From positions 124,001-188,000 of the forward strand of contig NZ_RAPE01000005.1 of assembly GCF_003651245.1 (NCBI RefSeq): a stretch of DNA of 64,000 nucleotides, read 5' to 3'. The position numbers and the translations under genes are program-made. Within the stretch, counting starts at the first letter, position 1. The number at the start of each line of letters is the position of its first letter. Under the pieces are notes generated by a model, which saw only the letters and a program-made list of their open reading frames with translations, was not told the DNA's origin and did no database searches. Origin of the DNA: Roseovarius spongiae (GTDB lineage: Bacteria > Pseudomonadota > Alphaproteobacteria > Rhodobacterales > Rhodobacteraceae). Below are positions 17,304-26,274 of this stretch, piece by piece.

Positions 17304-17476
17304 GCTGCTCTGCCTTCTGCCTCGCGCGCCTCTTTGCGGGCGCAGCCACGCGGACATTCGCACAGAAGCCGGCGCTTGTGAATCGTTTTCCGGCCCCTCG
17401 ACGCTATGTGTTGCATCCGAAGCGTTGCAATCAGAACGTGCGATCCGCTTAATGCCCGGCGACAGGAGGCCGCCAA

Positions 17477-19090
17477 ATGCACGCATCACCCCCCCACCCC
17501 GAAACCGACACCCACGAGGTCACGAACCAGCCCCTGCCGCGCGGCGATCTCGACCTCTGGGCTACCGATCCGGCGCTGCGCGATCACGCCTTCGCCGCCG
17601 ACGCCGCGCACCTCGCGCGCTACGGCGCCAAGATCGGCCGCGCGCCCATGCGCGAGGCCGGGCGCGAGGCCAACCGTCACCCGCCCGAGGCGGTGCTGTT
17701 CGACGCCGGCGGGCGGCGGCTCGACGAGGTGCGCTATCACCCCGCCTATCACGACCTGATGCAGACCGGGTTCGCCGCGGGATACGCCGCGCTGCCCTGG
17801 GAGGGCGCGGAGGGCGGCCATTCGACCCATGCGGCGATGGTCTATCTGCACAGTCAGGTCGAGCCGGGTTCCTGCTGCCCAATGACGATGACCTACGCCG
17901 CCGTGCCCGCCCTGCGCGCGGACAAGGCGCTGTTCGCGGAATGGGTGCCGAAACTGACCGCGCGTCTGTTCGATCCCACGCCCGCCCCACTGCGGCACAA
18001 GGCGGCGGCGACGATGGGCATGGCGATGACCGAGAAGCAGGGCGGCTCGGACCTGCGCGGCGTCTCGACGCGAGCGGTGCGCGACGGCGATCTCTACCGG
18101 CTGCGCGGGCATAAATGGTTCTGCTCCGCACCGATGTCCGACGGGTTCCTCACATTGGCGCAGGCGCCCGGCGGGCTCACCTGTTTCGTCGTTCCGCGCT
18201 GGCGCGAGGAGGGGCGGAACATGATCCATATCCAACGGCTCAAGGACAAGCTCGGCAACCGCTCCAATGCCTCGGCCGAGATCGAATACGCCGACGCCTA
18301 CGCGCACCGCCTCGGGGACGAGGGCGCGGGCGTGCGCACGATCATCGAGATGGTGCACCACACCCGGCTCGACACCTCGCTCGCCCCTGCCGGGCTGATG
18401 CGCGCGGCGCTGGGGGAGGCGCATCACTGGGCCGCGCACCGCACCGCGTTCGACGCGAAGCTGATCGACCAGCCGCTGATGCGGCAGGTGCTGGCGGATC
18501 TCACGCTCGACTGGGAGGGCGCGCTCGCGCTCGGGATGCATGTCGCGCGCGCCTTCGACGGCGCGGACGACGCGGCCCGCGCGCTGGCCCGAGTCGGCGT
18601 GGCGCTGGCGAAATACCTCAACAACAAGCTCTGCCCGTGGCTGGTGCATGAGGCGATGGAGTGCCTCGGCGGCATGGGCTATATCGAGGACACGCCGCTG
18701 CCCCTGCTCTACCGCGAGGCGCCGCTCAACGGCATTTGGGAAGGCTCGGGCAACGTGATCTGCCTCGATATCCTGCGCACGCTCACCCGGATGACCGCCG
18801 CGGCCGAGGCGCTTGACCTTGAGCTCGACGCCGCGACCGGGCAGGACCGCCGCTATGACGCCGCACTGTCCGCGCATCGCGACCGTTTCCCGGAGCCGGC
18901 CGAGGAACACGAGGCCCGCTGGTATGTCGAAAGCCTGGCGACGCTGCTCACCGCCTCGGTGCTGATCCGCCACGCGCCGCCCGCGGTCGCCGACGGCTAT
19001 TCCGCCACGCGGCTCGAGGCGCGTGGGCGCACGGCGGGGGCGATCCTCGGGGGGGATGTGGACGGTATCCTCGCACGCCTCGACGGCTGA
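17477..19090 (+). CDS. aidB: AidB-like acyl-CoA dehydrogenase family flavoprotein
   Basis: A 537-residue acyl-CoA-dehydrogenase-fold protein close in length and motifs to E. coli AidB (about 541). Diagnostic stretches are MAMTEKQGGSDLRGVSTRA, GHKWFCSAPMSDGFLTLAQ, RLKDKLGNRSNAS and IWEGSGNVICLDILR. AidB is an FAD protein induced by alkylating agents that binds DNA; its exact activity is unresolved, although weak isovaleryl-CoA dehydrogenase activity is known. It stands alone, divergent from ftsB. No Ada-type operator was recognised upstream. Confidence 0.85.
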   Translation: MHASPPHPETDTHEVTNQPLPRGDLDLWATDPALRDHAFAADAAHLARYGAKIGRAPMREAGREANRHPPEAVLFDAGGRRLDEVRYHPAYHDLMQTGFAAGYAALPWEGAEGGHSTHAAMVYLHSQVEPGSCCPMTMTYAAVPALRADKALFAEWVPKLTARLFDPTPAPLRHKAAATMGMAMTEKQGGSDLRGVSTRAVRDGDLYRLRGHKWFCSAPMSDGFLTLAQAPGGLTCFVVPRWREEGRNMIHIQRLKDKLGNRSNASAEIEYADAYAHRLGDEGAGVRTIIEMVHHTRLDTSLAPAGLMRAALGEAHHWAAHRTAFDAKLIDQPLMRQVLADLTLDWEGALALGMHVARAFDGADDAARALARVGVALAKYLNNKLCPWLVHEAMECLGGMGYIEDTPLPLLYREAPLNGIWEGSGNVICLDILRTLTRMTAAAEALDLELDAATGQDRRYDAALSAHRDRFPEPAEEHEARWYVESLATLLTASVLIRHAPPAVADGYSATRLEARGRTAGAILGGDVDGILARLDG

Positions 19091-19115
19091 GTCAGAGGCT
19101 CCGCACGGCCGGCTG

Positions 19116-19430
19116 TCACCGCTCGACCTGCGCGCGATAATACTCGGCCTCCTGGCGCGCCTCGCGCAGCCCGTCCATCGTGGCCGAGAGCTCAGCCTCG
19201 GTCTGGCTCAGCTGGTTGGTCAACTCGGCCTCACGCTGTTGCAGGTAGGTGATCGCCTGGTCGCGGGTTTCCTCGGCCTCGTGCAATTCCTGCGCCAGCC
19301 GGTCAAGTTCGCCGACATCGGACGACGACACCCTTATGAAACGGCTCACCAGCCAGTTCGCGAACCAGCCAAGGCAGAACGCCACGAAAAGGATGATCGC
19401 CGTGGCGAATATAAACTCAGTCCTGTTCAT
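19116..19430 (-). CDS. Small membrane-anchored coiled-coil protein next to OmpA-family gene
   Basis: A 104-residue protein: a transmembrane helix (about residues 5-25, FIFATAIILFVAFCLGWFANWL) followed by a long continuous coiled-coil (DRLAQELHEAEETRDQAITYLQQREAELTNQLSQTEAELS). I placed the start at MNRTEF (19430), which overlaps the 3' end of the OmpA-family gene by 14 nt and suggests coupling. It is topologically like ZapG/YhcB-type or FtsB-type proteins, but I do not recognise a named family. It probably works at the envelope with its neighbour. Confidence 0.7.
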   Translation of the reverse strand: MNRTEFIFATAIILFVAFCLGWFANWLVSRFIRVSSSDVGELDRLAQELHEAEETRDQAITYLQQREAELTNQLSQTEAELSATMDGLREARQEAEYYRAQVER

Positions 19431-21330
19431 CGCTCGCGCCTTCCCCCTCGGCGGCCTCGCCGTCGCCTTCTTGGGCCGCTTCCCCGGCGCTTTCAACCCC
19501 TGGTTCGCCCTCTTCTTCGGTCTCGGGCTCGATCAGCCTGAATTCGATCCTGCGGTTGGCCTCGCGGCCCGCCTCGGTGGCGTTGTCGGCGATCGGGTCG
19601 GCCTCGCCATGGCCAACGGCGGTGAGGTTGCCGGTGATGACGCGCCGCATGCGCAGGGCTTCCAGCACGGCGTTGGCGCGGGCCTGGCTCAGTTGCTGGT
19701 TCATCACCTCGCGCCCCTGGCTGTCGGTATAGCCCGCGATCTCGACCGGGATATCGCCGCAGGAGTTCAGGATATCGGCAATATCGTCGAGGATCGCGGC
19801 GCTTTCGCCCACGACATCGGCTTCGCCGGGATCGAATGTCAGCTTGCGCCCGACCTGCGCCTTGGCGATCAGTTCGATGCACTCCTCGGGCGTGGGAATG
19901 CCGGAATTCGGGTCGAGCTTCTCGTCATAGGTCACGGAGATGTCGAACCGCTCGGCCTCGCCCAGCTTCTCGGCCAGCAGGCCGGCGATCTGCGCACTCG
20001 CGTCCTTGCGCCCGGTCTGGCCGCTGACGGTCAGCGTGTCGGGCGTCACCGTCACCGCGCCATGGGCCAGAAACGACATGGCTTCGAGCCCGGTCAGCAC
20101 GCGCACCGGCCAGTCCTCGGGCAGACCCTCAACCACGCGCGCCTTGGTATAGACCGCGTCCGAGCGGAACCGCGCCTTGGCGAAACTGTCGACCATCTGG
20201 CGCAGACGGTCGCTTCCCAACCGGCCGCGCAGCTGCACCAGACCCTCGGGTGACAGGGTGGCGACGAATTCGGGCGTCACGGGGGCGGAATCGTCGGGCG
20301 GGGGCGGCAGCACCGCGTGTAGCGCAAAGACATCCGGCAGGTCGCTGTCCAGCGCGCCCACCACGTCATCGAACAGGCTCTCGGGCGTGCCCTGCGCGGC
20401 GATCAGCGAAACATCCGCATCCGCGAAGGTCACGCTGCCCGCGCCAAGCCGGCCCAGCGCCTTGATGGCGAGCGCTCCGGCGCGCCCCCATTGTGGCGTC
20501 GGCACGCCAAGCCCGATCACGCAATCCACGCCACCCGTCAGCCCGACCTCGCGCGCGGCGGCGAGGATGCGCGCGCGAGCCTCCTCGGTATCCGCAGAGC
20601 AGGCGTCGAAATGCGGCCTGTCGTCCTCGATCAGGAACCGCAGGGTAAAGGGTGTGATGACCGGACGCGGCGCCGAGACGTCGATCGACAGCTTGATCCC
20701 CGGCGGCGTCCGGCGGCTCAGTTCCTTTTCGAGCGTCAGCTTTTCCTCGACGCTGTCGGCCATGGTGGTGATCGCGACGCGATTGGCGTCGGCCGATATC
20801 TTGGCGCGCGGCAACTTGCCCAGGGCGCGCACCGCGTAATCCATCGCGATCTCCCAGCGGTCGGGCATCGGGTAATCGGCGCTTTCCAGAAGGTCGGTCA
20901 CCTCTGCTTCCCCGGCCGCCGAGCGCACCCGCGCGAGAAACGCCTCGCGGTCCATCTCGGCGGGGACCAGGCCGATCAGCGACAGCCCGCTGTCGTTGCG
21001 CAGAATCTCGACCGAGAAATGCGGCGGCGTGATGTCGGCCGCATCCTCGACCAGCATCTGGTCGAGGACCCGCGCGGCGTCCACGACCCTTCCGGCGACC
21101 GACAGCGCGCCGAACCGGCTCGCCTCGGTCGGGGCGGTGCCGGCAAGGAACACCTGGAGCCCGTCGGTATCGACCTCGACCCAGGTCATGCCCTCCATGT
21201 CGAGCGCGTTGCGCACGTCGGCGCGCGAGTTGTCCTCGATCACCGTGACCGAGAACCCGGCCACGATCCAGCACAGCACCGCGGCGGCCACAAAGGTCCC
21301 GATGATGACGAAGAGCGAGGAAAGGCGCAT
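19417..21330 (-). CDS. OmpA-family peptidoglycan-binding protein with BON-like repeats
   Basis: A 637-residue envelope protein. An N-terminal membrane helix or uncleaved signal (LFVIIGTFVAAAVLCWIVAGF, residues about 5-25) is followed by several repeated alpha/beta modules resembling BON domains (for example VEVDTDGLQVFLAGTAP and VTVTPDTLTVSGQTGRK). A C-terminal OmpA domain begins around residue 500, with IAGYTDSQGREVMNQQLSQAR and EANRRIEFRLI, and a charged Glu-rich tail of about 35 residues follows. It would anchor to peptidoglycan. A TTG six bases upstream is an alternative start. It lies downstream of ubiA. Confidence 0.85.
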   Translation of the reverse strand: MRLSSLFVIIGTFVAAAVLCWIVAGFSVTVIEDNSRADVRNALDMEGMTWVEVDTDGLQVFLAGTAPTEASRFGALSVAGRVVDAARVLDQMLVEDAADITPPHFSVEILRNDSGLSLIGLVPAEMDREAFLARVRSAAGEAEVTDLLESADYPMPDRWEIAMDYAVRALGKLPRAKISADANRVAITTMADSVEEKLTLEKELSRRTPPGIKLSIDVSAPRPVITPFTLRFLIEDDRPHFDACSADTEEARARILAAAREVGLTGGVDCVIGLGVPTPQWGRAGALAIKALGRLGAGSVTFADADVSLIAAQGTPESLFDDVVGALDSDLPDVFALHAVLPPPPDDSAPVTPEFVATLSPEGLVQLRGRLGSDRLRQMVDSFAKARFRSDAVYTKARVVEGLPEDWPVRVLTGLEAMSFLAHGAVTVTPDTLTVSGQTGRKDASAQIAGLLAEKLGEAERFDISVTYDEKLDPNSGIPTPEECIELIAKAQVGRKLTFDPGEADVVGESAAILDDIADILNSCGDIPVEIAGYTDSQGREVMNQQLSQARANAVLEALRMRRVITGNLTAVGHGEADPIADNATEAGREANRRIEFRLIEPETEEEGEPGVESAGEAAQEGDGEAAEGEGASDEQD

Positions 21331-21393
21331 CCGCAAGGCCGTTCATTGTTGTTGTTGGGCCAACTCTTTAGGCCCGTGCAGACCCAAGCACAA

Positions 21394-22362
21394 TCAAAGG
21401 AGAAGCGCGACGGCAAAAAACGGCAGAGGCAAAAGACCGGAATCCCGGTTCGACCTGAAGAGCCGAAGAAGCCCCTGCGCGCTCTCCGGTTCGAAGCGCG
21501 TGAGCTGCCACATCAGGTGCAGCCCGAAGGCCCACGGCCCCAGCAGCGCGACGAGAACCGCGATCGGGTCGCCGCCGCGCAGCGCGAGGATGACCGCGAT
21601 GCTCATCAGCGCGACCGACGCGACGAGGAACCGGCGCAGCCAGGCGGGCGTGTGGACGCCGAACAGTCGCGCGGTGGATTTCACCCCGATCAGCGCGTCG
21701 TCCTCGACATCCTGCTGGGCGTAGATCGTGTCGTAGAACAGTGTCCAGGCGATGCCCGCGAGGTAGAGAACGACCGCCGGCCATTCCAGCCGCCCGGTAT
21801 GCGCCGTCCAGGCCAGCAGCGCGCCCCAGTTGAAGGCGATCCCGAGGAAGATCTGCGGCCACCACGTGAACCGCTTGGCGAAGGGGTAGATCGCGACCGG
21901 CCCCAGCGCGACGACGCCAAGCAGGATCGCGGCGGCCGGGAATGTCAGCAGGATGCAGAACGCCGCCAGCGCCTGCGCCGCAAGCCACGCCAGCGCGCCG
22001 GCCACGCTGACCTGCCCCGAGGGGATGGGCCGCGACGCCGTGCGCGCGACGCTGCCATCGATGTGGCGGTCGGTGATGTCGTTCCACGTGCAGCCCGCGC
22101 CACGCATCAGGAACGCGCCGATCCCGCAGCCGGCGAAGATCCATAGGTCCAGCCAGCGCGCCTGCCCGTCCGACAGCATCGCCAACAGCAGCCCCCACCA
22201 GCAGGGCAGCAGCAACAGCCAGGTGCCGATGGGCCGGTCGGCGCGGCTCAGCCGCAGGTAGGGGCGTGTCACCGGCGGCGCCAGCCGGTCGACCCAGTTG
22301 CCGCGCACGGCGTCGGCGACCTCGCCTGTTCCGGCCTCTGGTCTCGGCCCGTTCCCGGTCAT
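21394..22362 (-). CDS. ubiA: 4-hydroxybenzoate polyprenyltransferase
   Basis: A 322-residue integral membrane prenyltransferase attaching the polyprenyl chain to 4-hydroxybenzoate in ubiquinone synthesis. Both Asp-rich magnesium-prenyl-diphosphate motifs are present: NDITDRHIDGSVART (NDxxDxxxD) and DTIYAQQDVEDD. Seven to nine hydrophobic helices alternate with short loops. It is divergent from rsmE with only 11 nt between the start codons, so the two promoters must overlap the opposite coding sequences. Confidence 0.94.
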   Translation of the reverse strand: MTGNGPRPEAGTGEVADAVRGNWVDRLAPPVTRPYLRLSRADRPIGTWLLLLPCWWGLLLAMLSDGQARWLDLWIFAGCGIGAFLMRGAGCTWNDITDRHIDGSVARTASRPIPSGQVSVAGALAWLAAQALAAFCILLTFPAAAILLGVVALGPVAIYPFAKRFTWWPQIFLGIAFNWGALLAWTAHTGRLEWPAVVLYLAGIAWTLFYDTIYAQQDVEDDALIGVKSTARLFGVHTPAWLRRFLVASVALMSIAVILALRGGDPIAVLVALLGPWAFGLHLMWQLTRFEPESAQGLLRLFRSNRDSGLLPLPFFAVALLL

Positions 22363-22373
22363 ATGTTGCCCCC

Positions 22374-23105
22374 ATGCGCAGCGCGAAGATCAGGCTCTAT
22401 GTAGAACACCCTCTGGCGGAGGGGCAAACGGTTCCCCTCACCCGCGAGCAGGCGCATTACCTGTTTGGCGTGATGCGGCAGGGCGCGGGGGCGGCGGTTC
22501 TGCTCTTCAACGGGCGGGACGGCGAATGGCTGGCCGAGGTGGCCGAGGCGGGCAAGCGCGGCGGCGCCTTGCGGGTCTTGCGGCAAACCGCGCCGCTGCG
22601 CCGCCCGCCGGATCTCTGGCTGCTTTTCGCGCCGATCAAGAAGGCGCGCACCGATTTCATCGTCGAAAAGGCGGCCGAACTGGGCGCCGCGCGCATCTGC
22701 CCGGTGCAGACCGAATTCACCAATTCCGAACGCATCCGCCGCGACCGACTGCAGGCGCACGCCGTCGAGGCCGCCGAGCAATGCGGCGGCACATATGTCC
22801 CCGAGGTGGCGGAGCTGCAGAAGCTCGACCGCGTGCTCGCCGAGTGGGACGCAACGCGCCGGATCCTCTTTTGCGACGAGGCGCTGGCCGGTCCCTCCTC
22901 CGCCCTGGCGGGCGTCGGCGGATCGGATGCCCCCTGGGCCATCCTGATCGGCCCCGAGGGCGGGTTCTCCGACGCCGAACGCGCCCGGCTTGCCGCGCTG
23001 TCGCACGCGCGCGCCGTCAGCCTCGGCCCGCGCATCCTGCGCGCCGACACCGCCGCCGTCGCGGCGATGACGCTCTGGCAGCAGGCGTTGGGGGACTGGC
23101 GATGA
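22374..23105 (+). CDS. rsmE: 16S rRNA (uracil-1498-N3)-methyltransferase
   Basis: A 243-residue SPOUT-class methyltransferase modifying U1498 of 16S rRNA. An N-terminal PUA-like domain (IRLYVEHPLAEGQTVPLTREQAHYL) precedes the knotted SAM domain with the conserved GPEGGFSDAERARL and LGPRILRADTAAVAAM motifs. The start at 22374 (MRSAKIRLYVE) is chosen because the upstream in-frame codons are antisense to ubiA. The stop overlaps the next gene by 4 nt. Confidence 0.95.
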   Translation: MRSAKIRLYVEHPLAEGQTVPLTREQAHYLFGVMRQGAGAAVLLFNGRDGEWLAEVAEAGKRGGALRVLRQTAPLRRPPDLWLLFAPIKKARTDFIVEKAAELGAARICPVQTEFTNSERIRRDRLQAHAVEAAEQCGGTYVPEVAELQKLDRVLAEWDATRRILFCDEALAGPSSALAGVGGSDAPWAILIGPEGGFSDAERARLAALSHARAVSLGPRILRADTAAVAAMTLWQQALGDWR

Positions 23106-23626
23106 GCTTTGTTCGCCCCGAAGCGGCGCGCGCGATCCTGCGTTGGCGGGCGGTGATCCTGTCCGCGCTGGTCGTTCTCGGCGGTCTCTGGTGGGCTTGG
23201 GCCAGCGTCGGGCCGATCGCGTGGATCGGCTGGGTGATCGCCGCGCTGGGCGTTGGCGGCATTCTCTCCGCGCTGCAACGGATGCGGTTCCACAGCGGCC
23301 GGGAAGGCCCCGGCGTGGTGCAGGTGGACGAGGGCGCCATCGCCTATTTCGGGCCGCTCACCGGCGGCGTCGTCGCGCGTTCCGAGATCACCGCACTGGC
23401 GCTTGATCGCGGGATGAAGCCGCCGCACTGGGTTCTGAGCCAGCCGGGCCAGCCCGACCTTATGATCCCGCTCACCGCCGCGGGGGCGGACGCGCTATTC
23501 GACAGTTTCGCGAGCCTGCCGGGCATCCGCACCGAGCGGATGCTGACCGAGATGCGCCGCGGAGGGCGCGACCGGGTCGCGATATGGCAGCGCGCCCCGT
23601 CGCGCCAGCACGCATTGCTGCACTGA
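23102..23626 (+). CDS. Two-helix membrane protein, unknown function
   Basis: A 174-residue protein coupled to rsmE by an ATGA overlap. Two transmembrane helices (about residues 17-33 and 38-58) are followed by a cytosolic beta-rich domain (GVVQVDEGAIAYFGPLTGG, PDLMIPLTAAGADALFDSF) that resembles a PH-like or bacterial photosynthetic-reaction-style scaffold only loosely. I do not recognise a named family. Operon position suggests a conserved Rhodobacteraceae neighbour of rsmE and gshA. Confidence 0.7.
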   Translation: MSFVRPEAARAILRWRAVILSALVVLGGLWWAWASVGPIAWIGWVIAALGVGGILSALQRMRFHSGREGPGVVQVDEGAIAYFGPLTGGVVARSEITALALDRGMKPPHWVLSQPGQPDLMIPLTAAGADALFDSFASLPGIRTERMLTEMRRGGRDRVAIWQRAPSRQHALLH

Positions 23627-23694
23627 GCCGCGACTTGACACCCCGCGCCGGTCACGGCACGACGTGGCAAGCGCACAACCGGAGGCCGCGGCCC

Positions 23695-25065
23695 ATGTCC
23701 ATTCCACAGTCCGGCGGCGGGCCGATCGAATCGCACGATCAACTGGCGCAATACTTGGCCGACGGCTGCAAGCCCGTCGAGGCATGGCGCATCGGCACCG
23801 AGCACGAGAAGTTCGGCTATTGCAAGGACACCCACGAGCCGATCCCCTACGCCGGCGAACGCAGCGTGCTGGCGGTGCTCGAGGGGCTGCGCGACGTGCA
23901 CGGCTGGGCGCCGCTGACCGAGGACGGGAACCTCATCGGTCTGGAAAAGGACGGCGCCAACGTGAGCCTTGAGCCCGGCGGGCAACTGGAGCTGAGCGGC
24001 GCCCCGCTCGAGACAATCCACGAGACCTGCGACGAGGTGAACGCCCATCTTCGCGAGGTGAAGGACGTGGCCGACAAGGTCGGCGTCGGCTTTATCGGCC
24101 TCGGCGCCGCGCCGGAATGGTCGCACGAGGACATGCCGCTCATGCCCAAGGGGCGCTACAAGCTGATGGACGCCTACATGGGCAAGGTCGGCACGATGGG
24201 CCGGGTGATGATGCGCCGCACCTGCACCGTGCAGGTGAACCTCGATTTCGCGTCCGAGGCGGACATGGTGCAGAAGTTCCGCGTGGCGCTGGCGCTCCAG
24301 CCGGTCGCGACCGCGCTCTTCGCCAATTCGCCCTTCTTCGAGGGCAAGCCCAATGGGCACAAGTCCTGGCGCTCGCGCGTGTGGCGCGATCTGGACCCGG
24401 ACCGGACGGGCATGCTGCCCTTCGTCTTCGAGGACGGGATGGGGTTCGAGAGGTATGTCGACTACGCGCTCGACGTGCCGATGTATTTCGTCTACCGCGA
24501 CGGCGTCTACATCGATGCGCTCGGCATGTCGTTCCGCGATTTCCTGCGCGGCGAATTGCCCGCGTTGCCGGGCGAAGAACCCACGCTGAGCGACTGGGCC
24601 GATCACCTGACGACGATATTCCCCGAGGCGCGGATCAAGAAATTCATGGAAATGCGCGGCGCCGATGGCGGGCCGTGGCGCAGGCTCTGCGCGTTGCCGG
24701 CGTTCTGGACCGGGCTGCTCTATGATCAGTCGAGCCTCGACGCGGCGTGGGACGTGGCCAAGGGCTGGAGCACCGAACAGCGCGAGGCGCTACGCGTCGC
24801 GGCCAGCGAATCCGCGCTAGACGCGCGCGTTGACGGCATCGACATGCACGACCTCGCGCGCGAGGTGCTGGACATCGCCGAGGCCGGCCTGAAGGCGCGC
24901 GCCCGTCCCGGCGCGGGCGGTCTGATCCCGGACGAGACGCATTTCCTCAACGCGCTGCGCGAAAGCGTCGACACCGGCCAGACGCCCGCGGACGAGCTGC
25001 TGTCGCGCTATCACGGTGAATGGGATGGCGATCTGGGCCGGATCTACGACGAATTTTCCTACTGA
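23695..25065 (+). CDS. gshA: Glutamate-cysteine ligase
   Basis: A 456-residue glutamate-cysteine ligase of the plant/alphaproteobacterial type, catalysing the first step of glutathione synthesis. Visible family motifs include WRIGTEHEKFGY near the N-terminus, LEPGGQLELSGAPLETIHETC, RYKLMDAYMGKVGTMGRVMMRRTCTVQVNLDF and MTFRDFLRGE-like (MSFRDFLRGELPALPG). GGAG lies upstream of the ATG at 23695; the longer frame is antisense-like. It is probably co-transcribed with rsmE. Confidence 0.95.
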   Translation: MSIPQSGGGPIESHDQLAQYLADGCKPVEAWRIGTEHEKFGYCKDTHEPIPYAGERSVLAVLEGLRDVHGWAPLTEDGNLIGLEKDGANVSLEPGGQLELSGAPLETIHETCDEVNAHLREVKDVADKVGVGFIGLGAAPEWSHEDMPLMPKGRYKLMDAYMGKVGTMGRVMMRRTCTVQVNLDFASEADMVQKFRVALALQPVATALFANSPFFEGKPNGHKSWRSRVWRDLDPDRTGMLPFVFEDGMGFERYVDYALDVPMYFVYRDGVYIDALGMSFRDFLRGELPALPGEEPTLSDWADHLTTIFPEARIKKFMEMRGADGGPWRRLCALPAFWTGLLYDQSSLDAAWDVAKGWSTEQREALRVAASESALDARVDGIDMHDLAREVLDIAEAGLKARARPGAGGLIPDETHFLNALRESVDTGQTPADELLSRYHGEWDGDLGRIYDEFSY

Positions 25066-25218
25066 GCGGGGCTGTCGCTCTGCTAGAGTCGGGTCGGAAC
25101 CGGCTACGTGTCGCGCCGGCCCGAAATCAAGGCGCGCTTGGGTGCCGCCGGGCGGCGCACACCCGCGGTCGGATGCCGCCCGGCGCGCGGCGCGCAAACC
25201 GATCGCGCTTTCTCCCGT

Positions 25219-26148
25219 TCACTTCCGCCGCGCCTTCGGGATCGTGTGCACCACGCCCCGCTCCGCGTCCCCCTGGTAGATGCCGAACTTCCCGTGCCGG
25301 TATTCCTGCCGGTAGCGCTCGAGCATCGCGCGTTCGGCCATGCTCTCCACGCGGGGCAGCGGCACCTCCTCGAGCGGGACATAGCGCATGCCCTCGGGCG
25401 CCTCTCCGGATGCGGCGCCGTGGTAGATGATCGCATGATCATTGCGCCCGGCGTCCTCGTAGACCGAGTAGAGATGATCGAGCGTGACCGACAGCCCGGC
25501 CTCCTCGAGCATGGCGATCAGCCCCGGCAGCGTCGGCGCGTCCCCGGGCGCGACCGGAACCGTCATCCGCCCATCCGCGTCCTCGCGCAGCAGGATCGCG
25601 CCCTCGCGCTCGAGGATCGCGCCGATGCGGATCACGCCCGCTCCGGCGATGGCGTTGACCAGCCGGTCCTCCAGACCGATCGAAAAATAATTGCCCCGGT
25701 GATACCCCAGCGGCGGCCCCTCGGAGACATCGAAGCTGACCACGCGACCGATCAGGACGACGTGATCGCCCGCCTCGACCTCCTCGTGGCGCTCGCAGAC
25801 CATCCGGCAGAGCGAACCGGGCAGCAGCGGCACCCCTTCCGCACCCGGCCGCCATGAGGTCTGCGCGAACTTGTCGGGTTCTTGCGACGCGAACAGCCCG
25901 GACAGGTCGCGCTGATCCTCCGCGAGGATGTTGACCCCGAAATGCGACGCCGCGCGAAAGGTCGCGCAGCTATGCGCCGCGTTGGCGATGCAGATCAGCA
26001 CCAATGGCGGATCGAGCGACACGGAGGTAAAGGAATTGGCCGTGAAGCCGCGCGGCGCGCCACCGGGTTCAAGCGCGGTCACGATGGTCACGCCGGTCGC
26101 GAAGGCGCCGAACGCATCGCGCAGCGCCCGCTTTTCCGCTTCGGTCAT
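25219..26148 (-). CDS. Flavin reductase-domain protein fused to a degenerate Nudix-like domain
   Basis: A 309-residue two-domain protein. Residues about 5-165 form an FMN-binding split-barrel flavin reductase (ALRDAFGAFATGVTIVTAL, GFTANSFTSVSLDPPLVLI). Residues about 180-309 look like a Nudix fold: GVIRIGAILEREGAILLRE, then TLPGLIAMLEEAGLSVTLDHLYSVYED. The catalytic Nudix box residues (REUxEExGU) are lost, with only a short EEAGL remnant. It may act as a flavin reductase for a monooxygenase with a sensor or binding domain attached. The MTEAEKRAL start at 26148 is preferred over upstream codons. It lies 126 nt downstream of the Gfo/Idh/MocA gene, so it may or may not belong to that operon. Confidence 0.8.
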   Translation of the reverse strand: MTEAEKRALRDAFGAFATGVTIVTALEPGGAPRGFTANSFTSVSLDPPLVLICIANAAHSCATFRAASHFGVNILAEDQRDLSGLFASQEPDKFAQTSWRPGAEGVPLLPGSLCRMVCERHEEVEAGDHVVLIGRVVSFDVSEGPPLGYHRGNYFSIGLEDRLVNAIAGAGVIRIGAILEREGAILLREDADGRMTVPVAPGDAPTLPGLIAMLEEAGLSVTLDHLYSVYEDAGRNDHAIIYHGAASGEAPEGMRYVPLEEVPLPRVESMAERAMLERYRQEYRHGKFGIYQGDAERGVVHTIPKARRK

Positions 26149-26274
26149 GGCTGGGGTCGTCCCGCTCACACGCGCCTCGTTTTGCTGCCGCGCCGCTCTC
26201 GGGCGGTCCTGCGGCCGGTTTCCACCGGGTATGCGCGAAAATGCCGCGGGATGCCACATTCAACATGGCGCGGG

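Noticed and set aside
25066..25218. Intrinsic terminator between gshA and the flavin reductase gene
   Set aside because: Short GC inverted stretches exist, but no clean stem with T-tract could be built, so I do not call one.
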